Positions 8,261-16,082 of a DNA stretch of 62,608 bases are shown piece by piece. Where the stretch lies: NCBI GenBank assembly GCA_934276485.1, contig CAKQTE010000134.1:1-62608 (forward strand). Direction: 5' to 3'. This DNA comes from an uncultured Spirochaetales bacterium. GTDB taxonomy: Bacteria > Spirochaetota > Spirochaetia > Sphaerochaetales > Sphaerochaetaceae. Both the position numbers and the translations under genes were made by a program. Numbering within the stretch: position 1 is the first letter of the stretch; every line of letters starts with the position of its first letter. A model generated the notes under the pieces. The model was not told the origin of the DNA. It was given only the letters and a program-made list of their open reading frames with translations, and searched no databases.

Positions 8261-8316
8261 AAAATGAAAGATTTCACACATCGGTCAAGGCTACAAACGA
8301 TAAAATGAAAGATTTC
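8261..8316 (+). repeat. Pair of 15-bp direct repeats upstream of the purD-like gene
   Basis: AAAATGAAAGATTTC occurs at 8261-8275 and again at 8302-8316. The 41-bp spacing is about four helical turns, so both copies face the same side. Each contains GAAA-GA-TTTC, a small inverted repeat. Both lie just upstream of the -35 box of the next gene, as an operator pair would. Confidence 0.6.
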
Positions 8317-8326
8317 CCTTTTTTCT

Positions 8327-8355
8327 TTGACTTGCAAATTTCAGTGAGTTAGCAT
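8327..8355 (+). promoter_or_regulatory. Promoter of the purD-like gene
   Basis: -35 TTGACT (8327-8332), 17-nt spacer, -10 TAGCAT (8350-8355). The ATG is at 8379, preceded by AGGAGG. Confidence 0.6.
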
Positions 8356-8378
8356 TTTAGTTATGCAAGGAGGATTTT

Positions 8379-9644
8379 ATGCGTGTTTTAGTACTTGGTT
8401 CAGGAGCTAAGGATCATGCAGTGCTGTGGTGGTTCAGCAAGAGCTGCTTTGTATCAGAACTGTTTATCGCACAGGGAAATCTGTGCACAGAAGAGATTGC
8501 AACAAACCTTCCAGATATCAATCCAGCCAGTCCTGAAGATGTTTACTGCGCATGTGTAGAACACAATATAGATCTGGTTTTCATCGGTACAGAGGCCCCT
8601 CTCTTTACAGGTGTTGTTGAACATCTATCTAAAAATGGAATCAAGGTTTTTGGAGCTCCTTCAAAATCCATCAAGCTTGAAGGGGATAGATCTTTTGCGC
8701 GTGCATTCACTCAGCGCCATAACATTCCAGTTCCAAGAAACTCTCTGTTTGGGGACATTGAAAGCTTGGAGCGCTATCTTAGAAAGCATACCGGAGAGAC
8801 ATTTATCATAAAATCAAACTCCCTATCACCTTCAAGGATAATGCTTACATCATCCGACACTGATGCTCTTTTGGGCTATGCTACGATGCTATTGGAAAGA
8901 GGTCCTGTTCTACTTGAGGAATTTGTGCCAGGTATTGCTGTCACATGTACAATCCTCATGGATAACAATGGATATCTGATGCTTCCTATCACAAGTGATT
9001 ACACTAGGGTTTCACACGACAACAGAACTCCAACAGGAGGAATGGGTGCTATTTGTCCTATTCCTATGATCGATACCCTGAAGGATAAGATCATCGAGAA
9101 TATCGTTGAGCCTACTCTATATGGAATGAAAGTAGAACAGCTTCTATACAAGGGTGTTCTTACATTCTCATTGATCATCAACAAAGACCAAGAACCTATC
9201 CTGGTTGACTACCATATTCGTTTCAACGATCCTGCAACACAGGCTATGGTTCCTATTATCAGGACAGACTTGTTGAAGATCATCAAGGCAATGGAAGAGG
9301 ATAGAGTCAATGAGATAGAGCTTGAAACAACTGACCAATGTTCAATTGCAGTAGTTCTAGCTAGCAAAGGCTACCCTATGAACCCAGAGCTTGGTGTTAA
9401 GATTGAAAACCTTACAAATGCTTTCTTGATGAATTGCAACGAAAAGCCATTGGTCTTCTGCGGAGCTATCAAGAAAGGTGAAGACGGAATCCCTGTTACA
9501 ACAGGGGGTAGAAATCTCACGGTTGTTGGTCTAGGAGATTCTCTTAAAGAGGCAAATAAAAAAGCGTATGACCTAATAAAGGGCAAACGCTTTGCTTCTC
9601 TATGGTATAGAGATGATATCGGTAATAAATACCTTCAGAACTAA
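8379..9644 (+). CDS. PurD-like ATP-grasp protein with altered active-site motifs
   Basis: A full-length homologue (421 aa) of phosphoribosylamine-glycine ligase, the second step of purine synthesis, with all domains in order. The key motifs have changed. The glycine-rich ATP loop, normally ADGLAAGKG, reads SNSLSPSRI (about 144-153). The metal-ligand segment, normally EFNxRFGDPETQ, reads DYHIRFNDPATQ (about 277-288), so the Glu, Asn and Glu are replaced. EGSKAF is EGDRSF. TGGMGA (about 217-222) is kept. No other pur gene is nearby. It may be inactive, or may use another amine or nucleotide. The Shine-Dalgarno site AGGAGG is good. The gene ends convergently with rlmB, the stop codons overlapping by 3 nt. 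Confidence 0.85.
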   Translation: MRVLVLGSGAKDHAVLWWFSKSCFVSELFIAQGNLCTEEIATNLPDINPASPEDVYCACVEHNIDLVFIGTEAPLFTGVVEHLSKNGIKVFGAPSKSIKLEGDRSFARAFTQRHNIPVPRNSLFGDIESLERYLRKHTGETFIIKSNSLSPSRIMLTSSDTDALLGYATMLLERGPVLLEEFVPGIAVTCTILMDNNGYLMLPITSDYTRVSHDNRTPTGGMGAICPIPMIDTLKDKIIENIVEPTLYGMKVEQLLYKGVLTFSLIINKDQEPILVDYHIRFNDPATQAMVPIIRTDLLKIIKAMEEDRVNEIELETTDQCSIAVVLASKGYPMNPELGVKIENLTNAFLMNCNEKPLVFCGAIKKGEDGIPVTTGGRNLTVVGLGDSLKEANKKAYDLIKGKRFASLWYRDDIGNKYLQN

Positions 9645-10384
9645 TTGTTTCTTCTGAATTCGTATAACAAGATTCCAGTTGCGACGGATACATTCAAAGA
9701 GTCGATGTGTCCTCGCATTGGAATTGATACGATATAATCACATTTCTTTCTTACCAAGGAAGACATTCCATCTCCTTCAGAACCCATGACAATAGCACTG
9801 CGAGATGCAAAATTCTCATTATATGAGTTCTCGCCTGCCATATCAGCACCATAGATCCAGAATCCATTTTCCTTAAGCTTATCGATCTCTCTATTTAGAT
9901 TTGTAACAACAGACACTGGAACATATTGGGCAGCTCCGGAAGAAACCTTAACAACAGTCTCGTTAGCCTGTACTGCTCGCCTCTCTGGAATTAGAACCAA
10001 ATCAGCTCCGAATTGATCTGCAGAACGAAGTATTGCACCAAGATTATGAGGATCTGTAATTCCGTCCAGAATCAATACAAGTGCACCATCGTCTTCTTTC
10101 AAGCGAGCACAGAATTCGTCTACAGTTGTTTCGATCAATCTTGAAGCACCACGTCTAGGACCACCCAGATCCAATAGTGCACCTCTCAAGTCTGCATCCG
10201 GCATCATTCTATCGAGTTCTTCTTTTGATACCTTCTTTACAGCAATCTTACCTGTAGATCTTGCGTCTCTCTCTAGCTTCTGGTTCTTATCGCTACCACC
10301 TCTTGCCAAAAAGAGTGTGGAGCCCATTCCTGCTTTTTTTATTGCTTCCTCTATCGCATGATAGCCATATACTTTTTCACCCAT
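9641..10384 (-). CDS. rlmB: 23S rRNA 2'-O-methyltransferase, TrmH/SpoU family
   Basis: SPOUT-fold SAM-dependent methyltransferase of 247 aa with a small N-terminal substrate-binding domain (VYGYHAIEEAI). The three SpoU motifs are clear: LDGITDPHNLGAILRSA, IVMGSEGDGMS and IPMRGHIDSLNVSVATGI, which form the trefoil knot. It most resembles RlmB, which methylates a 23S guanosine, but TrmH-family members are hard to tell apart. The start at 10384 has AAGG 9 nt upstream; a TTG one codon earlier is less likely. Confidence 0.88.
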   Translation of the reverse strand: MGEKVYGYHAIEEAIKKAGMGSTLFLARGGSDKNQKLERDARSTGKIAVKKVSKEELDRMMPDADLRGALLDLGGPRRGASRLIETTVDEFCARLKEDDGALVLILDGITDPHNLGAILRSADQFGADLVLIPERRAVQANETVVKVSSGAAQYVPVSVVTNLNREIDKLKENGFWIYGADMAGENSYNENFASRSAIVMGSEGDGMSSLVRKKCDYIVSIPMRGHIDSLNVSVATGILLYEFRRNN

Positions 10385-10427
10385 CAAAAATGACCTTAGA
10401 TTGTTTTTTTCTCTCCGTCAAGGTCAC

Positions 10428-10463
10428 AAAAAAGAAAAAGCGCAAGTGCAATGCACTCACGCT
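10428..10463 (-). terminator. Intrinsic terminator of the grpE-dnaK-dnaJ cluster
   Basis: On the minus strand AGCGTGAGTGC pairs with GCACTTGCGCT over 11 bp (two G-U) around an ATT loop, followed by TTTTTCTTTTTT. It lies directly after the dnaJ stop. Confidence 0.9.
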
Positions 10464-10468
10464 AATCT

Positions 10469-11602
10469 TTAATTGATATAGACTTCGAATTTCTGAGGTT
10501 CAGGGCGTTGTGTAGGAGCCATCTCATCGTTAAGCTCCTTCATTAATCTCTTTGCCTTCAATGAAAGCTTCTTAGGAACTTCAACAACAACCTTCAGATA
10601 CATGTCTCCTCTATCATTCTCTCTCTGGAATACAGGAGCACCCTTCTTCTTTAGTCTTAGCATCTTTCCACTCTGTGTTCCTGCTGGGATGTCTACGATA
10701 ACATCTGTACCATCGACTGTTGGAACCTGTATGGATGCACCAAGAGAGGCTTGAGTAATTGAGATAGGAACCTGCAAGTAAATATCGTTTCCATCTCTTA
10801 GGAAGTACTTATCCTGCTTTACAGAGATATAAAGGATCAAATCTCCTGCTTGTCCGCCATTTTCTCCTGCGTCTCCCTTACCTCTTAGTGTCAATCTTGT
10901 ACCATTATCTGTTCCTGCTGGAATTGTAACTACAAGCTTTTCAGACTTTCTAACAGTTCCTGTTCCATGACAATCTGCACAAGGATTTTCAACTACATAG
11001 CCCTTGCCCTTACATGTTCTACATGTCTGAGCAACTTGGAAGAACCCACTTCCAGAGACTACTTGACCACGGCCACCACAAGTAGGACAAGTCTTTTTTC
11101 CTGTTCCGCCAGTGCCGCCGCATGTAGCGCAAGCTATATCATGAGAGAATGCAATCTCTTTTTTGCAACCAAACAGAGCTTCCTTGAAATCAATTGTTAC
11201 TTCCAAACGCAATGATTGGCCTTGCTGCACAGAAGAGTATCCACCTCGACTGGATCGTCCTCCCATGCCACCGCCGAAGAATGAACCAAATATATCTTCA
11301 AAGCTAGAACCGCCAAAGATATCACTGAAGTCTCTATAGACATTCTGATATCCACCAGCAGCGCCTCCGTTCATGCCATCGACACCTGCAAATCCAAACT
11401 GATCGTAAGCACTACGCTTCTTCTCATCAGAAAGAACCTCGTATGCCTCACTAGCTTCCTTGAACCTCTCCTCAGCTTCCTTATCGTTAGGATGGGTATC
11501 TGGGTGGTTTGCCATAGCGATCTTTCTATAAGCTTTCTTTATCTCATCTGCAGTAGCTCCCTTCTGGAGCCCCAATACTTCATAATAATCTCTTTTTGCC
11601 AT
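10469..11602 (-). CDS. dnaJ: Chaperone protein DnaJ
   Basis: Type I Hsp40 co-chaperone, 377 aa, stimulating DnaK ATPase and delivering unfolded clients. The J domain has the HPD tripeptide at 33-35. A Gly/Phe-rich linker follows (GGSSFEDIFGSFFGGG). Four CxxCxGxG zinc-finger repeats (CATCGGTG, CPTCGGRG, CRTCKGKG, CADCHGTG) occupy about residues 150-215. The C-terminal substrate-binding domains are intact. GGAGGG lies 7 nt before the ATG. It is downstream of dnaK and separated by a hairpin that probably lowers its expression. Confidence 0.97.
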   Translation of the reverse strand: MAKRDYYEVLGLQKGATADEIKKAYRKIAMANHPDTHPNDKEAEERFKEASEAYEVLSDEKKRSAYDQFGFAGVDGMNGGAAGGYQNVYRDFSDIFGGSSFEDIFGSFFGGGMGGRSSRGGYSSVQQGQSLRLEVTIDFKEALFGCKKEIAFSHDIACATCGGTGGTGKKTCPTCGGRGQVVSGSGFFQVAQTCRTCKGKGYVVENPCADCHGTGTVRKSEKLVVTIPAGTDNGTRLTLRGKGDAGENGGQAGDLILYISVKQDKYFLRDGNDIYLQVPISITQASLGASIQVPTVDGTDVIVDIPAGTQSGKMLRLKKKGAPVFQRENDRGDMYLKVVVEVPKKLSLKAKRLMKELNDEMAPTQRPEPQKFEVYIN

Positions 11603-11623
11603 CTATCTTCCCTCCATAACCGC

Positions 11624-11653
11624 AAAAAGCAGCATGCGTCTCCACATGCTGCT
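11624..11653 (-). terminator. dnaK-dnaJ intercistronic hairpin (partial terminator)
   Basis: Minus strand: AGCAGCATG pairs perfectly with CATGCTGCT; two further inner pairs would leave a GAGA (GNRA-type) loop. It is followed by five T and then the dnaJ ribosome binding site. It should act as an attenuating terminator or an RNA stabiliser of the dnaK message. Confidence 0.65.
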
Positions 11654-11672
11654 CACCATTTAGTTGGAGCTA

Positions 11673-13595
11673 TTATTTAACCTCTTCAAAGTCAGCATCT
11701 ACAGTTCCATCATCATTTGGCTTCTGAGAATTACCATTGTCTGCACTCTCAGCACCACTATTTGGCTGTGACTGACTCTGCTGAGCCTGAGCACTCTCAT
11801 AAACCTTCTGTCCAAGCTCCATTGAAGCCTGCTGTAGAGCCTCTGTCTTGCTCTTAAGCTCGTCTACGCTTACGTCTGTTCTTGCAAGTGCGTCCTTAAG
11901 ATCCTTTGCAGAAGCCTCAATCTTAGCCTTCTGATCTGAAGTGATCTTGTCGCCATACTCCTTAAGAGCCTTCTCTGTTGAATAGATCAAGCTTTCAGCG
12001 TTGTTCTTTGCCTCGATCAACTCTCTTGTCTTCTTATCTTCAGAAGCATGTGCCTCTGCGTCCTTAACCATCTTGTCAATTTCTGACTCTGAAAGACCTG
12101 AAGAAGACTCAATTCTGATCTTCTGCTCCTTACCTGTTCCGAGATCCTTAGCAGAAACGTGTACGATACCGTTAGCATCGATATCGAATGTTACCTCAAT
12201 CTGAGGTACTCCACGTGGAGCTGGTGCGATTCCTTCAAGGTTGAAGTTACCAAGTGTTCTGTTCTGGCTAGCAAGCTCTCTTTCACCCTGCAATACGTGA
12301 ATTGATACTGCAGTCTGACCATCTGTAGCTGTTGAAAAGATCTGGCTCTTTCTTGTAGGAATAGTTGTATTTCTCTCGATAAGCTTTGTTGTAACACCAC
12401 CAAGGGTTTCGATTCCAAGTGAAAGTGGAGTAACATCCAACAATAGGACATCCTTTACATCTCCCTTTAGAATACCACCCTGAATAGAAGCACCTACTGC
12501 TACTACTTCATCTGGGTTAACACCCTTATGTGGCTCCTTACCAAAGAGCTTCTTTACCATTTCCTGTACAAGAGGAACTCTTGTTGATCCACCAACGAGA
12601 ATAACTTCGTCGATATCGCTAGCTGAAAGACCAGCATCCTTAAGTGCATTTACACATGGGATCTTTGATCTCTCTACAAGAGGCTCGATCATCTGCTCGA
12701 ACTTAGCTCTTGTAAGTTCCTTCTGCAAGTGCTTTGGACCTGTTGCATCAGCTGTGATGAATGGTAGGTTAATAGTAGTTGTTGTAGCAGAAGACAATGT
12801 GATCTTTGCCTGCTCTGATGCTTCCTTCAATCTCTGAAGAGCCATCTTATCAGAAGAAAGGTCGATTCCTGTCTCGCTCTTGAAATCTGCAATAAGCCAA
12901 TCGATGATTACCTGGTCGATGTTATCACCACCAAGGTGTGTATCACCGTTTGTACTCTTTACTTCAAATACACCATCTCCAAGCTCAAGGATTGAGATAT
13001 CGAATGTACCACCACCGAAGTCATATACAGCAATCTTCTCTTCCTTTGAAGAATCCTTACCAAAGCCATATGCAAGAGCTGCTGCTGTAGGCTCGTTTAC
13101 AATTCTCTTAACATCCAAACCTGCAATCTTTCCTGCATCCTTTGTAGCCTGACGCTGAGCATCATTAAAGTATGCTGGAACTGTGATTACAGCTTCTGTA
13201 ACCTCTTCACCAAGGAAGTCTTCTGCGGTCTTCTTCATCTTCTGAAGAACGATAGCTGAAATCTCCTGAGGAGAATAAAGCTTGCCATTGATGTCGATTC
13301 TGATCTCATCATTTGGTCCTGCTACTACATTGTATGGAACCATTGAGATCTCCTGACTAACTTCATGGAACTTTCTTCCCATGAATCTCTTTATAGAATA
13401 AATTGTGTTCTCTGGGTTTGTAACCATCTGGTTCTTTGCTGGCTTACCAACCAAGCGCTCATCGCCCTTGAAAGCAACAACAGAAGGAGTTGTTCTGTCT
13501 CCTTCACTGTTTGCAATAACTACAGGTTCGTTACCATCCATAACTGCTACGCAGCTATTAGTTGTACCCAAGTCAATTCCAATAATCTTTCCCAT
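11673..13595 (-). CDS. dnaK: Molecular chaperone DnaK (Hsp70)
   Basis: ATP-driven chaperone, 640 aa, of normal length and complete. The nucleotide-binding domain begins with IGIDLGTTNSCVAV, with YDFGGGTFDIS and VGGSTRVPLVQE further on. The interdomain linker DVLLLDVTPLSLGIETLGG precedes the peptide-binding domain, and the protein ends with the canonical EEVK tail used by co-chaperones. GGAGAG precedes the ATG. It has its own promoter in the gap after grpE. No CIRCE operator was found upstream. Confidence 0.98.
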   Translation of the reverse strand: MGKIIGIDLGTTNSCVAVMDGNEPVVIANSEGDRTTPSVVAFKGDERLVGKPAKNQMVTNPENTIYSIKRFMGRKFHEVSQEISMVPYNVVAGPNDEIRIDINGKLYSPQEISAIVLQKMKKTAEDFLGEEVTEAVITVPAYFNDAQRQATKDAGKIAGLDVKRIVNEPTAAALAYGFGKDSSKEEKIAVYDFGGGTFDISILELGDGVFEVKSTNGDTHLGGDNIDQVIIDWLIADFKSETGIDLSSDKMALQRLKEASEQAKITLSSATTTTINLPFITADATGPKHLQKELTRAKFEQMIEPLVERSKIPCVNALKDAGLSASDIDEVILVGGSTRVPLVQEMVKKLFGKEPHKGVNPDEVVAVGASIQGGILKGDVKDVLLLDVTPLSLGIETLGGVTTKLIERNTTIPTRKSQIFSTATDGQTAVSIHVLQGERELASQNRTLGNFNLEGIAPAPRGVPQIEVTFDIDANGIVHVSAKDLGTGKEQKIRIESSSGLSESEIDKMVKDAEAHASEDKKTRELIEAKNNAESLIYSTEKALKEYGDKITSDQKAKIEASAKDLKDALARTDVSVDELKSKTEALQQASMELGQKVYESAQAQQSQSQPNSGAESADNGNSQKPNDDGTVDADFEEVK

Positions 13596-13659
13596 TTTAT
13601 TTTCTCTCCATTGAATTTACTAAGTTTATATATTGAGGTCATTTCCAACCTCACACTGA

Positions 13660-13687
13660 AAGATAATATTAAATATCAGAAAGTCAA
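13660..13687 (-). promoter_or_regulatory. Promoter of dnaK
   Basis: -35 TTGACT (13687-13682), abutting the grpE stop codon; 16-nt spacer; -10 TATCTT (13665-13660), within the string TATTATCTT. An alternative -10 is TATTAT, three bases earlier. A small hairpin (GAGGTT and GACCTC arms) lies in the leader. The TATTATCTT box recurs before grpE and clpB. Confidence 0.5.
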
Positions 13688-14263
13688 TTAATTCTTTTTT
13701 GGTTTTCCAACCAAGACCTTTGCACTTCTCAAGACCTTGCCATTTAGAAGCCAGCCTTTTGCAAATTCCTGAAGAACAGTTTCTTTATCAAGTCCTTCTT
13801 GCTCTAGAACAGAGTATGCTTCCATGGTATTTGGATCGAACTCTTTTCCTTGAGCATCAATTGCTTCTAGTCCCCACTTTGTCTTCAGCATTGACAGAAG
13901 CTGGTCCTCAACCATTACGACACCTTGCTTCATAGCCTCGAAGTCCTCTGTTGAAGATGCTGCCTCTATAGCTCTTCCAAAGTTATCGATTGGAGCAAGA
14001 AGATCTGTAATAAGCTGCTCATTAGCATACTTAACAGCATTTTCTTTCTCTGTTCTAAGGCGCTTTTTGTAGTTTTCAGTATCAGCTGCACGTCTTAGTT
14101 CATCATCTTTCATTTTTGCAATGGTAGCTTCAAGCTCAGAAATCTTTGCCTCAAGTTCTTTTTTTGTATCTTCTGCTTCAGAGCCTTCTTCTGCTGTCTC
14201 CTTGGTCTCTACATTTTCCTCAGGGATAACTTCATTCTCGATTTTCTCTTCAGCTTCTGCCAT
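13688..14263 (-). CDS. grpE: Nucleotide exchange factor GrpE
   Basis: DnaK co-chaperone that releases ADP, 191 aa. An acidic N-terminal tail and a long helix are followed by the GrpE core: RRAADTENYKKRLRTEKE, DLLAPIDNFGRAIEA and the C-terminal beta domain with GWLLNGKVLRSAKV. The start at 14263 (MAEAEEKI) has an AAGGAAGGA ribosome binding site; in-frame ATGs further upstream lie in the leader without one. It precedes dnaK in the usual heat-shock order, but a coiled-coil gene takes the upstream place hrcA often has. Confidence 0.95.
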   Translation of the reverse strand: MAEAEEKIENEVIPEENVETKETAEEGSEAEDTKKELEAKISELEATIAKMKDDELRRAADTENYKKRLRTEKENAVKYANEQLITDLLAPIDNFGRAIEAASSTEDFEAMKQGVVMVEDQLLSMLKTKWGLEAIDAQGKEFDPNTMEAYSVLEQEGLDKETVLQEFAKGWLLNGKVLRSAKVLVGKPKKN

Positions 14264-14317
14264 TGTTGTATTCCTTCCTTTATTCTTTGTCTTTTTTTTA
14301 TCGTTTTTCATTTTATT

Positions 14318-14384
14318 TTGCCCAAATAAATGTGCCCTTCTCAGGACACATTCAAAAGATAATAACAAAACATTGTTTGGGCAA
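14318..14384 (-). promoter_or_regulatory. grpE promoter with flanking inverted repeat
   Basis: -35 TTGCCC (14384-14379), 17-nt spacer, -10 TATCTT (14361-14356). The 9-mer TTGCCCAAA covering the -35 is repeated in inverted orientation (TTTGGGCAA) at 14326-14318, downstream of the start site, with a further imperfect inner stem (TGTGTCC and GGGCACA) between. It could be an operator pair or a leader hairpin. It does not match CIRCE. Confidence 0.5.
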
Positions 14385-14391
14385 GAAAATC

Positions 14392-16074
14392 CTATTCTTC
14401 GTCATCATCCAGATCGATATATTCAATATCGTCAGGGAACTCTTCGATCATTCCCTCGAACTTGTTTGTTGAATCACTCTCTTCTTTAGATGGTTCTTCT
14501 TGTTTTGCTTCTACTTTTTCCTCTTTTTGCTTCAAGAGCTCTGACTGCTGAAACTTCAGGCGTACGACCTTTGCTTCTTCTGTGATACGAGCTTCTTTTG
14601 CACTTTGAGCTGCTTCCTTCGCCTTCTCTACATCTTGATAGATTTTATCAAGCTCTTCCTGAACTTCCTTTTCAGTCTTGTTCATGTTGTAGATTTCCTG
14701 GCGCTTGTTTGTTATTGCTTCTCCCAAGCTATTAAATGTATTTCTTGATAGCTTTAGCTTCTCTTCTAAGGATGCAAGGGATGTAATTGCAGTTGAAAGC
14801 TTCTCGTCAGCCTCCGATGCAACAAGTGTGTATGTTTCCCTAGCATCACTAATTCGCTGATCCAGGTGAACAATCATATCTTCCCCTTGTCCTCGAAGTG
14901 TTGCAACAGCATCCTTTGCAGATGCAAGGGATTCACTAAATGCCTTATCAAGAGCTTCCTTGCTCTTGTTTACATATAGGTTCTTCTCATTCTCTAAAGA
15001 TGCAGTTGCACTCTCGATATCTTTCTTCCTGCTCTCGACTGCCAAGTCTAGAGCAGAAAGGACAATTGCTTTCTTTGAATAGATCTCTTCAAGAGCTTTA
15101 TCGATTTCGTTTTCCTTTTGCTGGAACTTTTCAGTACATGTCTCAAATGAAGAATTAAGCTCCTCTTCTTTGTCTCTGATCCTTGCTTCCAGTGTATTTG
15201 CAACAGCTTCTCCTGTGCTTTCAAGGTCTCCCTTGTAATTTTCGATCAGCTGTTGAGATAGAGTTACTAGCTCTTCTCTCTTTTGGTTTAGGCGATCTGT
15301 TGTCTCTTCAAGCTCTTTTCTATAAGAATCGAGGTTAGTAATGGATTCATTTAGGCTATCCTGGACTCTCTTACCTTGAAGATCGATTTGATTAAGAGAA
15401 TCCTGGGTTGCAAGCTCTTGGTTATTGAACATCTCCTGAATGCTGATCCTTTCGTTGTTTGCAAACTCATTAAGCTCTCCACGTGCTCTGTCGATAGCTT
15501 CTCCAAAAGATGCAAGACTCTTGTCGTTTTCAGCTAATTGAGCCTGGCCTGCGCTTCTAAGACTTTGCTCTGTTGTTGCGATCAGCTTTATATATTCAGC
15601 CTTCAGATCCTGCATCTGATTGGTAAGGTGTTCTGCATCAGCTTGGAAATCCAAAGCAAATGTGTTGATGCTTTCAGCTTTTCTGACCTCTGCTTGAACT
15701 GCAAAGATTCTCGCCTCTGCCTGCTCAGTTTGGCTCTTGAGCTTTTCGAGAGCATCCTTGTAGCTTTTGCAAATATATTCAAGATCTGTAAGCTCTTTTT
15801 GGTGGACCATTAGCATATCCAAGGATTCTGCAAGTTTGGAGTTTGCAGCATTAGCCTGATCAACTCTGCTTTGGATGTTGACCTCGCAATCCTTTGCACT
15901 AGCGTTTATTCTTGCAACAGTTGTAGAAACATCTGTCTTGAATCGCTTGATCTGAGTATTTACATTCTTCAATGATCTATCTTTTTTATCTGCAAGGCGC
16001 ATTGCCAGCGTGACAATCAAGTTCAATATGAAAGATATGCCGATTACAGTAAATAGAAATAAAAGATTGTCCAT
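14392..16074 (-). CDS. Membrane-anchored long coiled-coil protein (spirochaete type)
   Basis: A 560-aa protein with one N-terminal membrane helix (LLFLFTVIGISFILNLIV), then about 480 residues of Glu/Lys/Gln/Ala-rich heptad coiled coil, and a very acidic tail (FPDDIEYIDLDDDEE). It resembles the coiled-coil family annotated in spirochaetes as SpiroCoCo; this match is from memory. The function is unknown; a structural or scaffold role at the cytoplasmic membrane is inference. The start at 16074 has AGGAGG 4-5 nt upstream. It lies 8 nt after the HAD gene and just before grpE. Confidence 0.75.
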   Translation of the reverse strand: MDNLLFLFTVIGISFILNLIVTLAMRLADKKDRSLKNVNTQIKRFKTDVSTTVARINASAKDCEVNIQSRVDQANAANSKLAESLDMLMVHQKELTDLEYICKSYKDALEKLKSQTEQAEARIFAVQAEVRKAESINTFALDFQADAEHLTNQMQDLKAEYIKLIATTEQSLRSAGQAQLAENDKSLASFGEAIDRARGELNEFANNERISIQEMFNNQELATQDSLNQIDLQGKRVQDSLNESITNLDSYRKELEETTDRLNQKREELVTLSQQLIENYKGDLESTGEAVANTLEARIRDKEEELNSSFETCTEKFQQKENEIDKALEEIYSKKAIVLSALDLAVESRKKDIESATASLENEKNLYVNKSKEALDKAFSESLASAKDAVATLRGQGEDMIVHLDQRISDARETYTLVASEADEKLSTAITSLASLEEKLKLSRNTFNSLGEAITNKRQEIYNMNKTEKEVQEELDKIYQDVEKAKEAAQSAKEARITEEAKVVRLKFQQSELLKQKEEKVEAKQEEPSKEESDSTNKFEGMIEEFPDDIEYIDLDDDEE

Positions 16075-16082
16075 CACTCCTC

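Noticed and set aside
13596..14391. CIRCE operator for HrcA
   Set aside because: No TTAGCACTC-N9-GAGTGCTAA-like repeat upstream of grpE or dnaK.
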